DNA from: Lysinibacillus sp. BPa_S21
GTDB lineage: Bacteria > Bacillota > Bacilli > Bacillales_A > Planococcaceae
DNA length: 64,000 nt
Assembly: GCF_023337795.1 (NCBI RefSeq)
Contig: NZ_JALIRS010000005.1
Location: 1-64,000, forward strand
Direction of reading: 5' to 3'
This document shows positions 1 through 8,094 of the stretch, piece by piece. The translations under genes were made by a program, and so were the position numbers. Positions within the stretch are counted from its first letter, which is position 1. Each line of letters begins with the position of its first letter. Below the pieces are notes generated by a model. It was not told where the DNA came from and made no database searches. It saw only the letters and a list, made by a program, of their open reading frames with translations.

Positions 1-290
1 ACAGCTATCCGTCACTTCGGATTCTATCCGTCGCTTTGACGATTCTATCCGTCACTTCGGCGGCTCTATCCGTCGCTTTGACGATTCTATCCGTCACTTG
101 GATTCTATCCGTCGCTTTGACGATTCTATCCGTCACTTCGGTGGTTCCATCCGTCGCTTAGTCGATTCTATCCGTCACTTTGAGGGTTCTTTCCGTCACT
201 TTGGAGTCTATCCATCACTTCGACTGTTCTATCCACGATTTTGACCGTTCTATACGTCACTTTGACGACTCTATCCACATCTTTGGCTGT
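1..290. repeat. Tandem array of 21-bp units (TCTATCCGTC type), about 14 copies
   Basis: Starts of the TATCC core fall near 6, 25, 46, 67, 88, 106, 127, 148, 169, 190, 209, 230, 251 and 272. The spacing is therefore 21 bp, with a few units of 18-19. In the first half two unit types tend to alternate: TATCCGTCACTTCGG and TATCCGTCGCTTTGACGAT. Units decay toward the right end. No sizeable reading frame runs through it, so it looks noncoding. It lies beyond the terminator of the pyrimidine operon and may continue to the left of the window. Confidence 0.9.
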
Positions 291-330
291 CATTACAGTT
301 GGATAGCCGTTATCAGCAACATATTCCATA

Positions 331-363
331 AAAAAACTCTATTTCATTAAATGAAATAGAGTT
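331..363 (-). terminator. Terminator of the pyrimidine degradation operon
   Basis: On the minus strand the stem AACTCTATTTCAT / ATGAAATAGAGTT is followed directly by a run of T. It begins 8 bp after the stop codon of the 69-aa gene and closes the operon. Confidence 0.9.
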
Positions 364-370
364 ACCTTTG

Positions 371-580
371 TTATTGCAATAACGTCTGTTCTTGAAGCTT
401 TGCGGAGAAATATTTGCGTGCATCTGCTGTTAGAATTTGTAGCAGGATCACTTCTTCTTGACGGGCAAATTCTACAAACATTCCACTTAAATTTTCATAA
501 ACATATTGGATTTTATAGCCGCTATCTAAATAATGATCCACTTTTTTGATTTCCTCTGTGCTTTTTTGATGTTCTGACAT
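371..580 (-). CDS. Small hypothetical protein at the end of the pyrimidine operon
   Basis: A 69-residue, charged, soluble protein with no signal peptide or membrane segment. I do not recognise the family. It is probably real: a strong ribosome binding site (AGGTGAGGTGATT) precedes the ATG, it starts 28 bp after the transporter stop, and the operon terminator follows it at once. The central part (YKIQYVYENLSGMFVEFARQ) looks amphipathic, so it could bind the transporter or an enzyme of the operon. That is inference from position only. Confidence 0.7.
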   Translation of the reverse strand: MSEHQKSTEEIKKVDHYLDSGYKIQYVYENLSGMFVEFARQEEVILLQILTADARKYFSAKLQEQTLLQ

Positions 581-608
581 GCAATCACCTCACCTTGGTG
601 TTTAATTT

Positions 609-2123
609 TTATTCTGCACCTTTTAACAGCGGATCTGGTTGTTCAGCGATTTCATCTTCATCGGGGACAACAATTGGAGCAGGCGCTTGTTGCTGTCCAA
701 ATAGTTCATCCAAATTGTGTCCAGCTGTAATTCCCAAATATTTTGCATCACTTGGATCTTCTAGCTCAGCTTGAGGGTATTTTTTGAACCACCAATACTT
801 CGCTAGTACATAATATACAAATGCCCCCACCAAGAATCCTACTAATGAAGAATACGTGGAAAATATATTTGCCATTACTCCACCGATAATCCAAGCGATT
901 AAGCCAGCTAAGTTAAAGCCATTCAAATACTTATACTGACCCTTTAATTCATAAAGTGCTTTTACGTGCACACGACGTTTACGAATTAAATAATAATCAG
1001 CAAATAATATCCCAACAATTGCTGTTAAAATACCCCCGATAATCAAAAGTGCATTGACTAACACATCAAATAAGCTCCAAGGCTGTGCTAGAATACCAAT
1101 GATTCCTGCAATAACAACCCCAACCCAAAACGGCACTTTCGGACCACCGAGATTTGAGAAAATTGTTGCCGCTGGGATCACATTTGCAGAGGTGTTAGTT
1201 GACCATTGAGCTAATACAATCATTAATAGTAAAATCCCTAAAATAAAGCCACTTGCACTTTGCTGTAATGCATTGATAGGATCTGCAGAGGCAACGGCCA
1301 TATAGCACACAGCACCAATTGTTACAATGAACGTATTTGTAATCGGCATGACGATTAATGAGCCAACAAGTTGTGTTTTGTTGCGTTTGAACCAATTTCG
1401 TTCATTTTTTGGTGCTTTAAAGAAGCGAGAAAGTGAGGGCATATCGGCTGCTAGCGTCGCCCAAAATCCCATATTCGCCATAATCACTACCATAAATGCA
1501 GTGAAGGCTGTAAATCCTGTTGTTGGTGCTTCCACCCACGTCCAAATATTCTTCCCTTGAGCTACCGCAGTATCTGCCAGTGTATAATACATCCAGCATG
1601 AAATTAAAATGATAACCGGCGCTGCCAAATCTGCAAAGCGTTCAATAGATTTAATCCCGAGTGATGTATTAAATAACTGAAGTGCTGCAAAGACAATGAA
1701 ACAGATAAACCAATTATCAAAACTAAAAAGTAAATTTAAAATACCGTTTATAGCTAATGCTCCAAAATACGTGTTTAAACCAAACCAACAGGCAGCCGTT
1801 ACACCACGAACAAGTGACGGAATATGTGTGCCAAATGTACCGAACGGAGCACGCATGTAGACGGGGAATGATAACCCATGTTCAATGCCTATATCACCAA
1901 TTAACGTCATCAACACACCAATTAAACACGAGCCAATCAACGTTGCTAAAATCACCATTGGCAATGGTAAGCTTATGATGGCTGAGCCACCGATTGCAAA
2001 AGCCGCTAATACAATTGCCATACCTATCCAAATTACTGCAAAACCAAATGTTCCAATATTTCTTTGTTGATGTGTCACTGGAAGTAAATCTGGGGATTTT
2101 AAATAATTCCCTTCACGTTCCAT
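609..2123 (-). CDS. NCS1-family nucleobase/hydantoin:cation symporter
   Basis: A 504-residue polytopic membrane protein with about 12 helices. Its N-terminus has the NCS1 pattern: a DLLPVT-type segment, then a first helix with FAVIWIGMA. The family imports uracil, cytosine, allantoin or hydantoins with a cation. By context (PreTA, dihydropyrimidinase and amidase in the same operon) the cargo is probably uracil, thymine or a hydantoin; the sequence does not say which. The C-terminal cytoplasmic tail of about 50 residues is acidic and proline-rich. The start ATG has the site AAAGGAGAGATT. It follows preA after 109 bp and precedes the 69-aa gene. Confidence 0.9.
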   Translation of the reverse strand: MEREGNYLKSPDLLPVTHQQRNIGTFGFAVIWIGMAIVLAAFAIGGSAIISLPLPMVILATLIGSCLIGVLMTLIGDIGIEHGLSFPVYMRAPFGTFGTHIPSLVRGVTAACWFGLNTYFGALAINGILNLLFSFDNWFICFIVFAALQLFNTSLGIKSIERFADLAAPVIILISCWMYYTLADTAVAQGKNIWTWVEAPTTGFTAFTAFMVVIMANMGFWATLAADMPSLSRFFKAPKNERNWFKRNKTQLVGSLIVMPITNTFIVTIGAVCYMAVASADPINALQQSASGFILGILLLMIVLAQWSTNTSANVIPAATIFSNLGGPKVPFWVGVVIAGIIGILAQPWSLFDVLVNALLIIGGILTAIVGILFADYYLIRKRRVHVKALYELKGQYKYLNGFNLAGLIAWIIGGVMANIFSTYSSLVGFLVGAFVYYVLAKYWWFKKYPQAELEDPSDAKYLGITAGHNLDELFGQQQAPAPIVVPDEDEIAEQPDPLLKGAE

Positions 2124-2173
2124 ATAATCTCTCCTTTTTTTCCAATTTTCGTGACAACTTACATGGGGTCATT

Positions 2174-2203
2174 CCTCCCTTCAACGAAAATGCTGAAGGA
2201 AGG
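2174..2203 (-). other. Intercistronic hairpin between preA and the transporter gene
   Basis: CCTCCCTTCA and TGAAGGAAGG form a 10-bp stem with one mismatch around a 10-base loop. No T run follows, so it is more likely an mRNA stabilising or processing hairpin than a terminator. It lies in the only sizeable gap between preA and the transporter. Confidence 0.5.
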
Positions 2204-2232
2204 TGGAATTTCAGTTTATTTAAAAGTTTTGT

Positions 2233-3495
2233 TTACTTAGATAGACTACTAATCAGAGATTGACGTTCATTCCAAGTCATTGGTGGCACTGTAGATTGAC
2301 GTTCAACCATTGTAATAGCACCATCTACTGGACAAACAATTGAACATAAATTACAGCCTACACAGTCCTCTTCTCGAACTTTCAACATTGGGCGACCATC
2401 TTCTGTATATAAATCAATACATTGATGGGATGTATCCTCACATGCAATATGGCATTTGTTACAGTTAATGCAAACATCGTTATTAATTTCAGCCACGATC
2501 TTATAATTTAAATCCAAGTCGCCCCAATTAGAATATCTGGAAACAGAACGACCTACTAAATCCATGACAGAGGCAATACCTTTTTCATCTAAATAGTTAT
2601 TGAGTCCATCGATCATATCCTCAACAATACTAAAGCCATGATGCATCGCCGCTGTACAAACTTGCACGCCAGTAGCGCCCATTAATATAAACTCTGCCGC
2701 ATCTTGCCAGTTGGAAATACCACCAATACCCGAGATTGGAACATTGATTAATGGATTACGAGCACATTCTGCAACCATATTGAGTGCAATTGGTTTCACG
2801 GCTGGACCACAATAGCCACCATGTGCACCCTTTCCTGCTACATGAGGTACTGTATTCCATGTATCTAAGTCGACACCGGCTAAGCTGTTTATTGTATTAA
2901 TCATACTAATGGCATCTGCTCCACCTCTTGTGGCTGCTTCTGCTGTTACCGTAATGTCGGTAATGTTTGGTGTTAACTTCACGATTACAGGTGTTTTCGC
3001 TGCCTCTTTCACCCAGTACGTTTGCTTTTCCACCAATTCAGGTACTTGACCAGAGGCAGAGCCCATTCCTCGTTCTGCCATCCCATGTGGACAACCAAAG
3101 TTCAGCTCAAGACCATCAACCCCCACATCTTCTACTCGTTTAACAATCTCATGCCACTTTTCTTGCTTTGGCTCCACCATTAAGGAAGCGATGATTGCGT
3201 GATCTGGAAACCTTTTTTTCGTTTCATAAATTTCTTGTAAATTTACCTCTAATGGACGATCCGTAATTAATTCAATATTATTGAAGCCAGCTACTCTTTG
3301 GCCGTTAAAGCTAACAGCTGCAAAGCGTGAAGAAACATTTAAAATCGGATCCCCCAATGTTTTCCACACAGCACCACCCCACCCTGCTTCAAATGCGCGT
3401 TGTACTTGGTAACCTGAATTCGTCGGTGGTGCTGATGCAAGCCAAAATGGATTCGGCGATTTAATGCCCGCTAAGTCAATGCGTAAGTCTGCCAT
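2233..3495 (-). CDS. preA: NAD-dependent dihydropyrimidine dehydrogenase, subunit PreA
   Basis: A 420-residue subunit that carries the pyrimidine-reducing site. The N-terminal three quarters are a dihydroorotate-dehydrogenase-like FMN barrel. The C-terminus has two [4Fe-4S] ferredoxin clusters, CINCNKCHIAC and CVGCNLCSIVCP. With PreT it interconverts uracil or thymine and the 5,6-dihydro forms using NAD(H), the first step of reductive pyrimidine degradation. The start is taken at the ATG of MADLRI because GGGAGGAACTACT lies just upstream; a longer in-frame reading has no such site. It starts 13 bp after the preT stop, so the two are translationally coupled. Confidence 0.95.
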   Translation of the reverse strand: MADLRIDLAGIKSPNPFWLASAPPTNSGYQVQRAFEAGWGGAVWKTLGDPILNVSSRFAAVSFNGQRVAGFNNIELITDRPLEVNLQEIYETKKRFPDHAIIASLMVEPKQEKWHEIVKRVEDVGVDGLELNFGCPHGMAERGMGSASGQVPELVEKQTYWVKEAAKTPVIVKLTPNITDITVTAEAATRGGADAISMINTINSLAGVDLDTWNTVPHVAGKGAHGGYCGPAVKPIALNMVAECARNPLINVPISGIGGISNWQDAAEFILMGATGVQVCTAAMHHGFSIVEDMIDGLNNYLDEKGIASVMDLVGRSVSRYSNWGDLDLNYKIVAEINNDVCINCNKCHIACEDTSHQCIDLYTEDGRPMLKVREEDCVGCNLCSIVCPVDGAITMVERQSTVPPMTWNERQSLISSLSK

Positions 3496-3508
3496 AGTAG
3501 TTCCTCCC

Positions 3509-4876
3509 TTATGCAATCTCACTAGGTTTTCTTAAACGTTGGTGGATCTTGTATGCTGCGTCTTTTCCTTGCTGTACAGCTGTGACAACCATCGCCTCGC
3601 CCTGGCCATTTCCGAAGACGACATCTCCACATGCAAATACTTTGTCATTTGAAGTTTGCATTGTCGTTTCATCAATATCGACAACGCCATTTGTATGCTG
3701 TAAGCCAAAAGCTTCAATTAATGACACAAAACGTGTTTGCCCGATTGCCTTAATAACAGCATCCACTTCAATAATAAAATTAGATCCCTTCATTTCCTCA
3801 GGTCTTTGTCGGCCATCAGCACCTACTTCACCGAGCTTCATTTTCACACATTCTATACCTACGACCTCACCTGACTCATTACCGATAATTTTTTTCGGTG
3901 CTGTTAGCCACTTAAACTCCACACCATCCTGCTTGGCAAATTCATATTCAAATTTGTACGCAGTCATTTCTTTTTGCGTTCTTCTATAAAGAATTTGAAC
4001 ATTATCAGCACCTAAACGGATTGCACATGTAGCACCATCAATCGCGGTATTTCCTGCACCAATGACAGCCACTCGCTTCCCAACAATATCTTTTGTAAGC
4101 GGTCCCATTTTTGTCTTTCTGACAAACTCTATTGCATCATGCACACCGACTAAATCTTCACCTTCAATGCCTAAATTTGGCACAGATCCCATACCGACTG
4201 CTAAAATAACACTGTCATATTGCTCCAAAATTTCTTCGGCAGAAATATCAACACCCACAGTTGTGTTTGTTTTGATTTCCACACCAAGCTTTTCGATCTG
4301 TTCAATTTCCCAATCAACGACTTCATTCGGTAAACGGAATGACACAATTCCATAGCTCCCTAAGCCACCCGCTTTCGATTCAGCTTCATAAATCGTGACC
4401 TGATAACCAAATCGACTTAATTCACGTGCAGCGGATAAACCAGCAGGACCTGCGCCAATTATCGCTACCTTCTGTCCATTGCTTTGCCCTTGCTTAAATA
4501 GCTGAGCGTTCGTTGCCATTGCCCAATCTGTTGCATAGCGCTGTAACTCTCCGATTTTAATTGGCTTTGTTGAGGAATTTAACACACACGCCCCTTCACA
4601 TAGTTCCTCCGTTGGACAAACCCTTGCACAGCTTGCACCAATTGGATTTGCTTCTAATATAGTCGTAGCAGAGCCCTTCATATTACCAGAAGCAATTTTT
4701 TTTATGAAATTCGGGATTTGAATACTCGTTGGACAAGCTTTAATACACGGTGCATCGTAACAATAAAGACAACGATTGGATTCCTCAATTGCTTCATTCT
4801 TCGTCATCCGACTAGTCAACTCTAAAAAATTACGTGTTAACTGTTCGGACATTGTATTTTCTTGATTCGGAGCCAT
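3509..4876 (-). CDS. preT: NAD-dependent dihydropyrimidine dehydrogenase, subunit PreT
   Basis: A 455-residue GltD-like flavoprotein that passes electrons between NAD(H) and PreA. The N-terminus has cysteines for two Fe-S clusters (CLYCYDAPCIKACP; CARVCPTEELCEGAC). It is followed by an FAD-binding Rossmann motif (IIGAGPAGLSAA) and an NAD-binding motif (VIGAGNTAID). The C-terminal FACGDVV segment is typical of this FAD fold. The ATG at 4876 is 8 bases after AGGGGG; a GTG two codons earlier is also possible. Upstream lies a 365-bp gap with two repeat elements, which separates it from hydA. Confidence 0.94.
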   Translation of the reverse strand: MAPNQENTMSEQLTRNFLELTSRMTKNEAIEESNRCLYCYDAPCIKACPTSIQIPNFIKKIASGNMKGSATTILEANPIGASCARVCPTEELCEGACVLNSSTKPIKIGELQRYATDWAMATNAQLFKQGQSNGQKVAIIGAGPAGLSAARELSRFGYQVTIYEAESKAGGLGSYGIVSFRLPNEVVDWEIEQIEKLGVEIKTNTTVGVDISAEEILEQYDSVILAVGMGSVPNLGIEGEDLVGVHDAIEFVRKTKMGPLTKDIVGKRVAVIGAGNTAIDGATCAIRLGADNVQILYRRTQKEMTAYKFEYEFAKQDGVEFKWLTAPKKIIGNESGEVVGIECVKMKLGEVGADGRQRPEEMKGSNFIIEVDAVIKAIGQTRFVSLIEAFGLQHTNGVVDIDETTMQTSNDKVFACGDVVFGNGQGEAMVVTAVQQGKDAAYKIHQRLRKPSEIA

Positions 4877-4927
4877 TTCCACATCCCCCTCATGTTCATT
4901 TTTTCATGACTCGTCACCATCACTTGT

Positions 4928-5032
4928 GGTTGATTTCCGCTCCTGCTGGGCGCATGTCGGGCCAACTCGAGGTTGGTCACAAAGGAGTCGCAGGCCTTCA
5001 CGCCAATCAACCTATATACATAGTGATGAGCC
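4928..5032 (+). repeat. Dispersed repeat family A, copy 1
   Basis: It opens with GGTTGATTTCCGCTCC and has the inverted counterpart CCAATCAACC at 5003-5012. Inside is the hairpin CCAAC TCGAG GTTGG, then AAAGGAGTCGC. The tail ends in TAGTGATGAGCC, the same right boundary seen in other copies. No plausible gene overlaps it. Confidence 0.75.
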
Positions 5033-5112
5033 TTATTAATTATGAAAAAGAGCTACATTAAACGTTCATTTCACGGTAGATTATCTTCTATAGCTGAATT
5101 AAGATATTACGA

Positions 5113-5149
5113 AACCGATTGCTCTGTTCTCCATTCAAAGCAATCGGTT
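5113..5149. other. Perfect 11-bp inverted repeat in the hydA-preT gap
   Basis: AACCGATTGCT and AGCAATCGGTT flank a 15-base loop. Neither strand has a T run after it, so it is not a standard terminator. It sits between repeat family A and hairpin family B in the 365-bp spacer (4877-5241) that interrupts the operon. Confidence 0.6.
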
Positions 5150-5160
5150 AAAAGTGAAAC

Positions 5161-5219
5161 TTTAATCAGTGGTTTTTTCTTCATCCCTCACTGATTATTA
5201 ATTGAACAAGTCGTACTTT
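5161..5219. repeat. Dispersed hairpin family B, copy 1
   Basis: AATCAGTG and CACTGATT (5164-5171 and 5189-5196) pair around a loop containing TTTCTTCATCC. ATTATT and ACAAGTCGTAC follow. A second copy with the same order of blocks lies at 10487-10553. It is in the 3' flank of hydA and may be transcribed with it. Confidence 0.6.
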
Positions 5220-5241
5220 CATGGGAGTATTACAGCCTGTG

Positions 5242-6645
5242 CTAAATGTTTAGTGCTTCTGCAGCCGTAGTTTTTAATGTACGTTTGATATATTGCCCAC
5301 TACCCAATACCCCAACAAATTCTTTATTTTTAATGACATATTCTCCACGTACAAGTACACTTACTGGCTCCCCAGTTACTTCCCATCCCTCATACGGATT
5401 ATAATCTACGTTCATATGATGTGTTTTAGCAGAAATTTCTCGTTTTACCTCTGGATCAAAGATAACGATATCGGCATCAGAACCAATTGCAATCGTTCCT
5501 TTTTGTGGGAATAAGCCAAATATTTTGGCTGCACTTGTGGAAATCATATCGACAAACTCATTGATAGAAATTTTTCCTTTTGCTACGCCTTCTGAATATA
5601 AAATACTGAAGCGATCTTCGATAAAAGGCCCACCATTAGGAATTTTAGAGAAATCATTTAATCCTAACTGCTTTTTCCCCTTAAAACTAAATGAGCACTG
5701 ATCAGATCCGATTGTTTGTAGTTGTTTTGCTTTTAAAGCATTCCATAAATGATCCTGATGGTATTTAGGGCGAAGTGGTGGGGACCAAACATATTTTGCA
5801 CCCTCAAAACCCGGTTGTGCTAAAGCAGATTGATCCAAAGTTAAATATGGTGGACATGTTTCACCATAGACGTCATAGCCTTTTTCACGTGCGGCAATGA
5901 TCTCATCTACCGCCTCTTTACAAGTGACATGCACAACATAAAGAGTAGCTCCAGCAATATGGGCTAACTCGATCGCCCGTTTTGTCGCTTCTCCTTCTAA
6001 TTCAGCCGGTCGAGTAAGCGCATGATAAATCGGCTCTTTATGACCTGCACGTCGCGCTTCTTCCACAAGCTCATCAATAACAGAACCATTTTCACAGTGC
6101 ACCATAACAACAGCACCGAGGTCTTTCGCTATTTTAAAAGCTTTAAAAAGGGTGCGGTCAGTTGCTTGAAATTCTTTCGCATAAGCCATAAATACCTTTA
6201 CAGAAGTAATGCCCTCTTGTTCTAAGATTTGTGGCAATTCAGCTTCTGTTTCATGCGTTAAATCCCCAATCATTAAGTGGAATCCATAATCGATCGCTGA
6301 TTTCCCCTTCGCCTTGTCATGCCACTTTTCAACGGCAGCTGAAAGTTTTTCTTCGCCAGCCGTTAAGCAGAAGTCCAAAATAGTAGTTGTTCCACCGAAA
6401 GCCGCTGCAATAGTACCAGATTTCCAATCATCATCGGTTACCGTATTGTTAAATGGCATATCTAAATGTGTGTGCGGATCAATCCCACCTGGCATGACAA
6501 TCTTACCAGTAGCATCAATAATTTCTGCGCCCACCTCAGATAAATCTTTGCCAATTTGAACAATTTTTCCGTTTTCAATTAAAATATCTGCCTCAAAAAC
6601 ATCTGCAGCTGTCGCTACTCGTCCACCTTTAATAATTTTTTTCAT
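5242..6645 (-). CDS. hydA: Dihydropyrimidinase / D-hydantoinase
   Basis: A 467-residue zinc amidohydrolase. It opens 5,6-dihydrouracil or dihydrothymine to the N-carbamoyl-beta-amino acid and often acts on 5-substituted hydantoins. The metal motif DPHTHLDMPF and the KVFMAYAKEF segment carrying the probable carboxylated lysine are present. Length and the closing TVxxG-less tail fit the family. The ATG is preceded by GTGAGGGGCAGA; a reading four codons longer has no better site. It starts 66 bp after the amidase gene, and the product is the substrate of that amidase. Confidence 0.93.
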   Translation of the reverse strand: MKKIIKGGRVATAADVFEADILIENGKIVQIGKDLSEVGAEIIDATGKIVMPGGIDPHTHLDMPFNNTVTDDDWKSGTIAAAFGGTTTILDFCLTAGEEKLSAAVEKWHDKAKGKSAIDYGFHLMIGDLTHETEAELPQILEQEGITSVKVFMAYAKEFQATDRTLFKAFKIAKDLGAVVMVHCENGSVIDELVEEARRAGHKEPIYHALTRPAELEGEATKRAIELAHIAGATLYVVHVTCKEAVDEIIAAREKGYDVYGETCPPYLTLDQSALAQPGFEGAKYVWSPPLRPKYHQDHLWNALKAKQLQTIGSDQCSFSFKGKKQLGLNDFSKIPNGGPFIEDRFSILYSEGVAKGKISINEFVDMISTSAAKIFGLFPQKGTIAIGSDADIVIFDPEVKREISAKTHHMNVDYNPYEGWEVTGEPVSVLVRGEYVIKNKEFVGVLGSGQYIKRTLKTTAAEALNI

Positions 6646-6711
6646 TCTGCCCCTCACCCTTCTTAAAATAATGGAGAATGCTCAATCGTGATAATTTTTG
6701 TCAATCTTACC

Positions 6712-7956
6712 TTAATGCAACGTGTAAGTCTCTCCCATACTGAACTTTGTTTGTAATGTCAATACTGTTTCAAGCAACACATCTGCTCCTTTCGCGCAAT
6801 CCTCAAATGTTGTTTCCTCTTCCTCGCAATGACTTTTCCCATTAATACTTGGTACGAAAATCATCGCTGATGGCACAATGCTTGCCATATATTGCGCGTC
6901 ATGCCCTGCCCCGCTAAACATTCGATGAGCAGTATAGCCAAAGCTCTGACAAGCATTTTCCACTTCATTACAAATTTGAGTATCAAAATGGACTGTATCT
7001 CTGCCCCATAGTTTAACTGGCTTAATGCTACAGCCCATATCCTCTGCTGGGAGATTATTCAGTATGTCCTCAACCTTTTGCATAATCTCTGGTTTTTGAT
7101 GACGTGAATCTATCGTAAAAGTCACATTGTTCGGTATAACCGTATGAATATTTGGAGATACATTCATTCGACCAAAGGTAAACACTAGCTGTTCATCAAT
7201 TTTTCCGAGCTCTTCATGTAAATACGAAATGATTTTTGACGTTACGATCATCGGATCTTGACGCATTGTCATGGGTGTCGTTCCAGCATGATTGGACTGC
7301 CCTGAAACCGCGATTTCATAGCAAACCATGCCTAATACACCTTCGACAACTCCTATTTCCAATTGCTTCGCCTCTAGAACAGGCCCTTGTTCGATATGCA
7401 ATTCGATATATGCAAGTGCTTCCCTTAAACGATTTTCCTGATCTCCCTCATACCCACTCGCTTGCAGTGCCTCTTTAAAACTAGTACCATTTTTGTCGAC
7501 AGATTGTAGCATTTTTTCTTTTTCAAATTTTGCTGAGATGACACCAGAGCTCATCATTGCTGGATCAAAACGAGCACCTTCTTCATTTGTAAAATTCACA
7601 ATCATTATAGGGATATCTAGCTCGATGTCATTTTCCTTTAACGTTCTAATGGCCTCTATAGCTGTTAAAACGCCTAAAACACCATCAAATTTCCCACCCT
7701 TTTCAACAGAATCTAAATGCGACCCCATCACAATTGGAGGAGCATCCTTTTTCCCAGGTAGCGTGGCATAAATATTGCCCATATCATCGACTTTGATATC
7801 CATCCCTAATTCTTCACAACACTCACAAAAGTAGTTTCTTGCTAATACATCCTCATTCGAAAGAGACAAACGAGTTACGCCACCATTTTCGGTCGCTCCA
7901 AATTGACTAAATTGTTCAATTAACTCTTGCAATCGTCTACTATTACACTTATACAT
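6712..7956 (-). CDS. Zn-dependent hydantoinase/carbamoylase-family amidase (beta-ureidopropionase-like)
   Basis: A 414-residue M20-family dimetal amidase. It has GSHLDSVEKGGKFDGVLGVL (first metal ligands), NFTNEEGARF and the dimerisation-domain histidine region NHAGTTPM. The family removes the carbamoyl group from N-carbamoyl-amino acids or N-carbamoyl-beta-alanine and also includes allantoate amidohydrolases. Next to PreTA and HydA the likely job is release of beta-alanine or beta-aminoisobutyrate. The ATG at 7956 has AGAGGA eight bases upstream. It is the first gene of the operon and is divergent from the PucR-type regulator. Confidence 0.88.
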   Translation of the reverse strand: MYKCNSRRLQELIEQFSQFGATENGGVTRLSLSNEDVLARNYFCECCEELGMDIKVDDMGNIYATLPGKKDAPPIVMGSHLDSVEKGGKFDGVLGVLTAIEAIRTLKENDIELDIPIMIVNFTNEEGARFDPAMMSSGVISAKFEKEKMLQSVDKNGTSFKEALQASGYEGDQENRLREALAYIELHIEQGPVLEAKQLEIGVVEGVLGMVCYEIAVSGQSNHAGTTPMTMRQDPMIVTSKIISYLHEELGKIDEQLVFTFGRMNVSPNIHTVIPNNVTFTIDSRHQKPEIMQKVEDILNNLPAEDMGCSIKPVKLWGRDTVHFDTQICNEVENACQSFGYTAHRMFSGAGHDAQYMASIVPSAMIFVPSINGKSHCEEEETTFEDCAKGADVLLETVLTLQTKFSMGETYTLH

Positions 7957-8038
7957 ATGCAAGTCCTCTCTTTCACAGTAGTTATACACATTCTATAAAA
8001 GATAAAAATTATGAGATATAGATAGTAAACTAAAAAAA

Positions 8039-8056
8039 TATGTGCATCTGCACATA
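8039..8056. promoter_or_regulatory. Perfect palindrome, probable operator in the divergent promoter region
   Basis: TATGTGCA TC TGCACATA is an 8+2+8 perfect inverted repeat. It is almost central in the 138 bp between the amidase start (7956) and the regulator start (8095). Its place and symmetry suit the binding site of the adjacent PucR-type activator. AT-rich -10-like sequences lie on both sides. Confidence 0.65.
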
Positions 8057-8094
8057 ATATATGGTAAGTTATGTTCATAATAAGGGGGGAAAAA

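Noticed and set aside
1..290. CRISPR array
   Set aside because: Units follow each other without unique spacers, the period is only 21 bp, and no cas genes are present. The same holds for 17172-17296.
3549..3989. 146-codon plus-strand frame
   Set aside because: It is antisense to preT, which has full family motifs.
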